Positions 7,411 to 14,268 of a stretch of DNA of 14,268 nt are shown one piece after another. The notes beneath the pieces were generated by a model, which saw nothing but the letters and a program-made list of their open reading frames with translations, was not told where the DNA came from and ran no database searches. Positions within the stretch are counted from its first letter, which is position 1, and the number at the start of each line of letters is the position of its first letter. Origin of the DNA: Nocardioidaceae bacterium (GTDB lineage: Bacteria; Actinomycetota; Actinomycetes; Propionibacteriales; Nocardioidaceae); contig JACCSH010000075.1 in assembly GCA_013813125.1 (NCBI GenBank), positions 1 through 14,268 of the forward strand. Reading direction: 5' to 3'. The position numbers were made by a program, and so were the translations under genes.

Positions 7411-8523
7411 ATGAGTGAGGTCCACCACGGCCTGGAGGGTGTGATCGCCTTCGAGTCCGAGATCGCCGAGCCTGACAAGGAGGGCTCGGCCCTCCGGTAC
7501 CGCGGAATAGACATCGAGGAGATCGTCGGGCGCATCCCGTTTGAGAAGGTGTGGGGGCTGCTGATCGACGGCGCCTACGAGCCCGGCCTCGCTCCCGCCG
7601 AGGCATACACGCTCCCGGTGCACACCGGCGATATCCGTGTGGACGTCCAGGCCGCGATCGCGATGCTGGCACCGGCCTTCGGCTTCCGGCAGACCTACGA
7701 CATCCCCGACGAGCAGGCCCGCGAGGACCTCAGCCGGGTCGCCGTCATGGTGCTCTCGTACGCTGCCCAGGCCGCGCGTGGGCTGAACCAGCCGATCGTC
7801 CCACAGCGTCTCGTGGAGAAGGGAAGCACACTCGCCGAGCGGTTCCTAATCCGCTGGAAGGGCGAGGCGGATCCCAAGCACTGCAAGGCGATCGACGCGT
7901 ACTGGAGCTCGGCCGCGGAGCACGGCATGAACGCCTCCACCTTCACCGCCCGGGTAATCACCTCGACCGGCGCCGACGTGGCCGCCGCCTTCTCGGGGGC
8001 AATTGGCGCGATGAGCGGACCGCTGCACGGCGGAGCGCCGTCACGGGTTCTTGGCATGATCGAGGCGGTTGAGAAGACCGGCGACGCCACGGCCTACGTC
8101 AAGCAGCTCCTGGACTCCGGTGAGCGACTCATGGGCTTTGGCCATCGGGTCTACCGGGCCGAGGATCCGCGCGCCCGCGTGCTGCGGCGTACGGCGCGCG
8201 AGTTGAACGCGCCCCGCTACGAGGTCGCCGAGTCGCTGGAGCGGGCCGCGCTGGCCGAGCTTCGCGAGCGCCGCCCGGACCGGGCGCTCGAGACCAACGT
8301 CGAGTTCTGGGCGGCGATCGTTCTCGACTTCGCCGAGGTCCCAGCGAACATGTTCACCGCGATGTTCACCTGCGCCCGCACCGGCGGCTGGTCAGCGCAC
8401 ATCCTGGAACAGAAGCGCACCGGCCGCCTGATCCGCCCCTCCGCCATCTACACAGGGCCGGACCCCCGCCCGGCCAGCGACGTCCTTGGCTGGAGTCCCA
8501 CTTGGAGCAAGGACGGTTCGTGA
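7411..8523 (+). CDS. citA: Citrate synthase, short actinobacterial CitA-type
   Basis: This 370-residue enzyme condenses acetyl-CoA and oxaloacetate to citrate (TCA entry) or acts on a close homologue such as propionyl-CoA. It follows the mycobacterial citrate synthase 2 (CitA) pattern almost end to end: LDG/LEGVIAF near the start, EIAEPDK, ALRYRGIDIE, AEHGMNASTFTARVI and GFGHRVYRAEDPRARVLR. Active-site His171, His206 (GPLHGGAP) and His245 (GFGHRVY) are present. The usual catalytic Asp of NVD is Glu298 in TNVEFW, a trait I recall as shared with CitA. At 370 residues it is shorter than the ~430-residue GltA type. The ribosome site GAGGAAG (7401-7407) is strong. A poor promoter candidate, TTGTCA at 7341 with TAGGAG at 7363, lies upstream. 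The symbol rests on remembered similarity; a methylcitrate synthase role is the main alternative. Confidence 0.9.
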   Translation: MSEVHHGLEGVIAFESEIAEPDKEGSALRYRGIDIEEIVGRIPFEKVWGLLIDGAYEPGLAPAEAYTLPVHTGDIRVDVQAAIAMLAPAFGFRQTYDIPDEQAREDLSRVAVMVLSYAAQAARGLNQPIVPQRLVEKGSTLAERFLIRWKGEADPKHCKAIDAYWSSAAEHGMNASTFTARVITSTGADVAAAFSGAIGAMSGPLHGGAPSRVLGMIEAVEKTGDATAYVKQLLDSGERLMGFGHRVYRAEDPRARVLRRTARELNAPRYEVAESLERAALAELRERRPDRALETNVEFWAAIVLDFAEVPANMFTAMFTCARTGGWSAHILEQKRTGRLIRPSAIYTGPDPRPASDVLGWSPTWSKDGS

Positions 8524-8528
8524 TGCCG

Positions 8529-8544
8529 GGCAAGAAAACTTGCC
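8529..8544 (+). terminator. Compact hairpin just after citrate synthase, candidate terminator
   Basis: The 6-bp stem ggcaag/cttgcc with loop aaaa starts 5 bases after the citrate synthase stop (8521-8523). No T-tract follows. Its position between convergent genes favours a terminator. The rest of the 208-bp gap shows only a weak 7-bp inverted repeat (tggccca 8548-8554, tgggcca 8574-8580). Confidence 0.4.
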
Positions 8545-8731
8545 ACGTGGCCCAGGACTTTGCGCGTCTGGCGTGGGCCAGCCCAAGGAGCGTGCGAGCC
8601 GATGAGCTCGAAGTCCTCATCGACGGGTCGTGGACCTTCCTCCCGGCTGGCGGTGCAGGACCTGGCCTGCGACACGCCGAATGTGGCTCCGATGTCCCAG
8701 CGTGGCGGTACTGAGCCTGCGAGCGGACTCC

Positions 8732-9334
8732 TCACAACACTGCGCGTAGCATGCCGAGCGCTGTCACGGCCGCCAGGATGCTCAGGAATCGGTTGAAGAC
8801 TGCGAAACCCCTCAGGTCGCGTCTCATGCGCAGGCTTGCGCCAAAGACGGTCCACAAGATGGCCGAGATGGTCACTACCGCCAAGAAGCTCGCAACTCCC
8901 AAGACGTCGACCCACCATCCTCCCGGGCTGTTCAACCCCAGGAAGCCGGAGACAAACGCGACGGAGGCCAGCCAGGTCTTCGGGTTCAGCCCTTGGAGGA
9001 GCAGCATCGCAACACCCGACGTGTAGGCCGAGTCCGTCGCCGCGGCTGCCTTCCCGGCGGTCACCCACAACCGCCAGGCGAGCCATACCATATAGGCAGC
9101 TGCTGACAGGCTCAGGAGGATCTGGGCCCGTTTACTGTCTCCTACCGCCGAACCGATGCCCGCAGCACACAGTCCTATGACGCTCGCGAAGCCCACGAGC
9201 ATGCCGACCATGATGGGGAGCGTTCCGAGGAAGCCGACACGGCCCCCCGAGGCGGCGAAGATGACGTTGTTCGGTCCCGGTGTCACCGACATGACGAACG
9301 CGAGCATGATCAAGGAGATGAACCAGGAGGTCAT
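8732..9334 (-). CDS. LysE/RhtB-family amino acid exporter
   Basis: This 200-residue inner-membrane protein has about five or six hydrophobic helices, the standard size and layout of LysE/RhtB translocators, which export amino acids or small derivatives by proton coupling. The family's N-terminal motif SVTPGPNN is at residues ~16-23, and the mid-protein LNPKTWLA carries the conserved Asn-Pro-Lys. The ATG at 9332-9334 (minus strand) starts right at the first helix. The upstream ribosome site is poor (ggtgatggcag), and a second ATG 10 bases upstream is out of frame. The gene is divergent from the MDMPI-like gene and shares a 172-bp regulatory region with it. The exported substrate cannot be inferred; no LysR-type regulator is adjacent. 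Confidence 0.9.
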   Translation of the reverse strand: MTSWFISLIMLAFVMSVTPGPNNVIFAASGGRVGFLGTLPIMVGMLVGFASVIGLCAAGIGSAVGDSKRAQILLSLSAAAYMVWLAWRLWVTAGKAAAATDSAYTSGVAMLLLQGLNPKTWLASVAFVSGFLGLNSPGGWWVDVLGVASFLAVVTISAILWTVFGASLRMRRDLRGFAVFNRFLSILAAVTALGMLRAVL

Positions 9335-9410
9335 CTGCCATCACCGACCAGCGAACCGGAGTCGGTCATCGCAGTAGAGAGCACGCGTTAGGGATAGTCG
9401 GTTGCGCTGA

Positions 9411-9420
9411 CAGTCGACTG
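9411..9420. promoter_or_regulatory. 10-bp palindrome between divergent genes, candidate operator
   Basis: cagtcgactg is a perfect palindrome, with flanking G and C also paired one base out on each side (9409 and 9422). It lies 77 bp from the exporter start and 87 bp from the MDMPI-like start, suitable for controlling both. No regulator gene adjoins. Clear -35/-10 pairs were not found on either strand. Confidence 0.3.
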
Positions 9421-9506
9421 ACCAGCGTCGCCGGGGCCTCACGCGCACGTGCTTGCAAACAGGATGATGAAGCCAGGTCACTCGATCTGCGACGAAGGGA
9501 GCAGCC

Positions 9507-10130
9507 GTGGAGGCACTTTTGCGCGAGCAGTGGTACAGCTTGACAGGACGGCTCCGCGACATCGATGCCGTTGAACGGCGGCATGAACCCAGCGGGCTGG
9601 GAAGCTGGAGCGTAGGCGATCTAATCGCGCACCTGGGCTACGGAATCGCGATGATCGTTGAGATCGAACCGGCCTCATCGGGGACCAGGGCGATCAGTGT
9701 CGGCCAGTATCTGGCAGGTTACCAGGCAGCGGCAAGCACGATCGAGCATCAGACCCAGCAGTTGAACTTGCGCTTGGGCGAGCAGTTGCTTGATGGCATC
9801 GAGTCCATGGCGCAGTCGGCTTGGCACAGCCTCGAGCGGCGTCGTCCGAGCGTGGTGGTCGGCAGGCGCGGCCCGTTGGTGATGGACGACTACCTCTTGA
9901 CTCGACTCATCGAGCTTGTCATCCACGGGGACGATCTGCATCGTGCGATCGGTGCGGGCACGCGGTCGCCGGTGCTGGGGACGGCGCTGGTCATTGTCTC
10001 TGATGCGCTGGCTGCAGCGCATCTTGAGATGCACGGGGTCCGCCCAGAGAACCGTGACCCACTTACGTGGGTCCGCCAGGCCTCGGGTCGGGCGGCGAGC
10101 GGTGGCACCACCGCCTCGGTCCTCGGCTAG
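9507..10130 (+). CDS. Maleylpyruvate isomerase N-terminal domain (MDMPI/DinB-like) protein
   Basis: This 207-residue cytoplasmic protein has the DinB/YfiT-like four-helix bundle fold of mycothiol-dependent maleylpyruvate isomerase N-domains. The diagnostic segment GSWSVGDLIAHL is at residues 32-43. The putative divalent-metal ligands His42 and Glu136-x3-His140 (in ELVIHGDDL) are all present. Members act in thiol-dependent isomerisation or transfer in bacteria that use mycothiol, an actinobacterial thiol; many have no known reaction. The GTG start at 9507 has a good ribosome site, GAAGGGA at 9494-9500. The C-terminal ~50 residues could hold a short second domain, but I cannot recognise it. A gentisate or other aromatic-ring pathway would be expected if this were a true maleylpyruvate isomerase, and none is in view, so the substrate is open. 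Confidence 0.8.
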   Translation: MEALLREQWYSLTGRLRDIDAVERRHEPSGLGSWSVGDLIAHLGYGIAMIVEIEPASSGTRAISVGQYLAGYQAAASTIEHQTQQLNLRLGEQLLDGIESMAQSAWHSLERRRPSVVVGRRGPLVMDDYLLTRLIELVIHGDDLHRAIGAGTRSPVLGTALVIVSDALAAAHLEMHGVRPENRDPLTWVRQASGRAASGGTTASVLG

Positions 10131-10164
10131 CTTCCCAGTAGTAGTCCCGACGTATCTTGAAATC

Positions 10165-10191
10165 CTTCCCGGTCATCATGACGCCAGGAAG
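10165..10191. terminator. Imperfect hairpin between convergent genes, candidate bidirectional terminator
   Basis: Outer stem cttcc/ggaag (10165-10169 and 10187-10191) encloses inner stem gtca/tgac with loop tca (10172-10182), separated by a small asymmetric bulge. It lies in the 99-bp gap between the MDMPI-like gene and the end of the pabAB gene. No T-tract is present. Confidence 0.3.
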
Positions 10192-10229
10192 CACGCCCGG
10201 ATTCTTGTGAACCCGGCGAGCGCAGGGAC

Positions 10230-12398
<2,169 letters not shown>

Positions 12399-12411
12399 CT
12401 TCCGCAAGCCA

Positions 12412-13260
12412 CTAAAGGTCGCCGCCCTCGTCGAGCAGTCGCGTGATCTCACGCTGGATCAGCCCGAGTCGTGCCTCCTTCACCAGGGGTACTTGGCGGC
12501 GTCGGCGACGGACCTCCGCTAGGTCGATGTCCAGGCTCAGCACCTGCTCCTGGTCCTGCATCGCCTCCGCCAAGACGTTGCCCCAGGGGTCCACGACGTG
12601 CGAGCCACCCCAGAAACAAAACCGTCCCTCCACCCCGACTCGGTTGACGAAGACCACGAACAGCTGGAACATCCGACCGTAGAAGCGGGTGATGTCGTGC
12701 CAGTACTGATGAGAGTCGTAACGCTCGGGGAAACTGCTTTGTGAGCTCGCGGCCGGCACGAGGAGGATCTGAGCCCCGTCCTGTGTGGCGAGGAAAGGCA
12801 GTTGCGGCTGCCATGCGTCGTTGCAGCAGAGCACGGCCATCCGGGTGTCCGGCATGGCATCGAATGCCCGCAGCCGTGGCCCTGGGGTGAAGTGGTTGCG
12901 CTCTTCGAAGGGCGAGTACTGCGGGAGGTACAACTTGCGGTGAACATGGACCAGCCGACCGGACTCGTAGTAGGCAGTGCTGTTGTACGTGTGGGGACCC
13001 GGCGGGCCAGCCTCTACGAAGCCGATCGAGAGCCCCATCTCACCGGCGGAGGAGGCGAGCTTCTGGATCCTCGGGTCATCGGGACGCATCGACAGGTCCG
13101 CGTCCACCTCACCGACCGAGTACCCGGAGAGGAACAGCTCCGGAAAGACGACCAGGTCAGCCGACTCGCCGACCGCGGTCGCGACCGCCTCTTGAGCGAC
13201 CTCGATGTTGGCGTCGATCTCACCAAGCCGGGAATCCAGCTGGGCCAGGCTGATCCGCAT
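12412..13260 (-). CDS. Carbon-nitrogen hydrolase (nitrilase superfamily)
   Basis: This 282-residue cytoplasmic enzyme hydrolyses a non-peptide C-N bond: an amide, nitrile or N-carbamoyl group. The catalytic triad is visible: Glu41 in VVFPELFLSGY, Lys109 in HRKLYLP, and Cys146 in LCCNDAWQP, with Asp148 following. Length and motifs fit the aliphatic amidase / N-carbamoyl-amine amidase branches. It is not fused to an NAD synthetase domain. ATG 13260 has a strong upstream site (gaaagga) placed just beside an intercistronic hairpin. It lies between a quaternary-amine-type binding protein gene and pabAB in one direction, so it may act on an imported amide or on a chorismate-derived product. The substrate is unknown. 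Confidence 0.9.
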   Translation of the reverse strand: MRISLAQLDSRLGEIDANIEVAQEAVATAVGESADLVVFPELFLSGYSVGEVDADLSMRPDDPRIQKLASSAGEMGLSIGFVEAGPPGPHTYNSTAYYESGRLVHVHRKLYLPQYSPFEERNHFTPGPRLRAFDAMPDTRMAVLCCNDAWQPQLPFLATQDGAQILLVPAASSQSSFPERYDSHQYWHDITRFYGRMFQLFVVFVNRVGVEGRFCFWGGSHVVDPWGNVLAEAMQDQEQVLSLDIDLAEVRRRRRQVPLVKEARLGLIQREITRLLDEGGDL

Positions 13261-13277
13261 CTGGAAGTCCTTTCACC

Positions 13278-13313
13278 CGTCTCAGGTCTCCACCTCGGTC
13301 GGGACCTGAGACG
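13278..13313 (-). promoter_or_regulatory. Intercistronic 11-bp hairpin between binding protein and hydrolase genes
   Basis: Arms cgtctcaggtc (13278-13288) and gacctgagacg (13303-13313) are perfectly complementary with a 14-base loop. In transcript order it begins 6 bases after the binding-protein stop and ends 4 bases before the gaaagga ribosome site of the hydrolase. No U-tract follows. Such hairpins often protect the 3' end of an abundant binding-protein mRNA or partly terminate transcription, lowering downstream expression. Confidence 0.6.
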
Positions 13314-13319
13314 CCTCAA

Positions 13320-14264
13320 TCACATGAGGTCGTTGTCCTCCAGCCATGTCTTCGCAACCGCCTCTTCTGGCAGCCCCTCCACATCCACCTGCGCGTTCAT
13401 CTGCTGAAGCTCCTCGGTGGTGAGCTTGTCAGCAATCGGCTGGAGCACTTCCTCGATCTCCGGCGTGTCCGCGAGAACGTCCTCGTTGATGGTCATGGCC
13501 ACCTCGTAGCCTGGGAAGAATTGCTTGTCGTCCTCGAGAACCACCAAGTCGTTGGCGGGAATCTGTCCAGCACTTTCGAACACCTCACCGAAGTTGCACG
13601 GATCCGCCTTGGGAAGGGCGGTGTAGATGATCTCGAGGTCGAGCTCGGTGATGTTCTCGTCGGGCAGGTCGAAGCCGTAGGTCTCCTCCACGCCAGGGAA
13701 CCCGTCCTCGCGGTCGAGGAACTCCGCGGCCGCGCACAGCGACGCATCCTCGGGGTTGCTGTTGGCCAGTTCGGCGTAGTCCGAGATCGTCGTCACCCCC
13801 AGCTCGTCCGACGTGGCTTGGGAGGCGGCGAACGCGTACGTGTCGTTTGCCTCCGTTTTCAGGATCCACTTGATGCCGTTCTCGGCGTCCTGCTCGGCGA
13901 CCGCGTCAAAGAGCTCTTGTGGGTCGGTCGGGGCGTTCGAAGTGGTATTTCCGAGAATCTCGATCCAGCCGGTTCCGGTGTACTCCCAGTACATGTCGAT
14001 CTCATCGCTCTCGAGCGCCTTGCGGACGTTCGGGGTGCCTTCGATCCCGGTCTGGTCCTCTACGGACGCCCCGGCATCCTCGAGCGCGAGGATGGCGATC
14101 TGGCCGAGGATCTTCTGCTCGGTGAACTCCTTGGACCCGACGGTCAAGGACGCCCCCGCCAGGTCGCCCTCGCCGCCGCCACTGTCTTCGCCGCACGCGG
14201 TGACGGCCAGCGTGACCCCTGCTGCGAGCGCGGTCAACCGTGCCGCCTTCTTCGAGTAGCGCAT
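13320..14264 (-). CDS. Glycine betaine/quaternary-amine-type ABC substrate-binding lipoprotein
   Basis: This 314-residue extracytoplasmic lipoprotein belongs to the OpuC/ProX/OsmF family, which captures betaine, choline, carnitine or related solutes for an ABC importer. The N-terminus has a Lys/Arg-rich start, a hydrophobic segment and a lipobox VTAC with Cys24 as the lipidation site, then a Gly/Asp/Glu linker. The family hallmark GSKEFTEQ is at residues 43-50, and the aromatic-rich MYWEYTGTGW segment at 91-100 fits a solute-binding site. The mature protein is strongly acidic. ATG 14264 is only 4 bases from the right edge, so its ribosome site is not visible; the lipoprotein signal supports this start. 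Importer permease and ATPase genes are not in the window and may lie upstream. The exact ligand is undetermined. Confidence 0.9.
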   Translation of the reverse strand: MRYSKKAARLTALAAGVTLAVTACGEDSGGGEGDLAGASLTVGSKEFTEQKILGQIAILALEDAGASVEDQTGIEGTPNVRKALESDEIDMYWEYTGTGWIEILGNTTSNAPTDPQELFDAVAEQDAENGIKWILKTEANDTYAFAASQATSDELGVTTISDYAELANSNPEDASLCAAAEFLDREDGFPGVEETYGFDLPDENITELDLEIIYTALPKADPCNFGEVFESAGQIPANDLVVLEDDKQFFPGYEVAMTINEDVLADTPEIEEVLQPIADKLTTEELQQMNAQVDVEGLPEEAVAKTWLEDNDLM

Positions 14265-14268
14265 GATG

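Noticed and set aside
12399..12452. Longer PabAB start at 12452
   Set aside because: It would overlap the hydrolase gene by 41 bases and precede the natural amidotransferase N-terminus; a start at 12398 fits the family.

Overview
The window looks like chromosomal DNA of a high-GC actinomycete. It has strong G/C preference at third codon positions, GTG starts with 4-base stop/start overlaps, an AfsR/SARP-type regulator, a short actinobacterial citrate synthase, a mycothiol-dependent-isomerase-type (MDMPI) protein, and a fused PabA-PabB. The genus cannot be fixed from the sequence alone. I see no tRNA, rRNA, CRISPR array, insertion sequence or phage gene.

Layout. (1) 1-2718, plus strand: a tightly coupled three-gene operon, cut by the left edge. 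It encodes a membrane-anchored extracytoplasmic protein, an ABC ATPase and an ABC-2 permease, and is followed by a long inverted repeat. (2) 2842-4676, plus strand: two NAD(P)-dependent oxidoreductases of unknown substrate, an SDR and a beta-hydroxyacid-dehydrogenase-type enzyme, 185 bp apart; I saw nothing definite in that gap. (3) 4677-7016: a SARP-type regulator with an unusually informative upstream region: a hairpin, three heptamers repeated every 11 bp, and a short leader ORF with a good ribosome site that overlaps the regulator start. (4) 7017-7410: no intact gene, but a decayed fragment of a LivF-type ABC ATPase, followed by the citrate synthase gene (7411-8523). (5) 8732-10130: a divergent pair, a LysE/RhtB exporter (minus) and an MDMPI/DinB-like protein (plus), sharing a 172-bp intergenic region with a 10-bp palindrome. 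(6) 14264-10230, minus strand: a quaternary-amine-type solute-binding lipoprotein, a carbon-nitrogen hydrolase and a PabAB fusion (aminodeoxychorismate synthase), probably one transcript running in from the right edge.

How it may work together. The ABC exporter operon is self-contained. The most unusual grouping is region 6: a binding protein for betaine-like solutes, an amide/nitrile hydrolase and a chorismate-diverting enzyme. They are not an obvious textbook pathway, and no pabC or folate gene is in view. This could be a specialised-metabolism or nutrient-salvage locus that continues to the right. The SARP regulator about 3 kb away on the other strand would fit control of specialised metabolism, but nothing in the sequence ties it to that operon; the SARP-like repeats lie only in front of the regulator itself.
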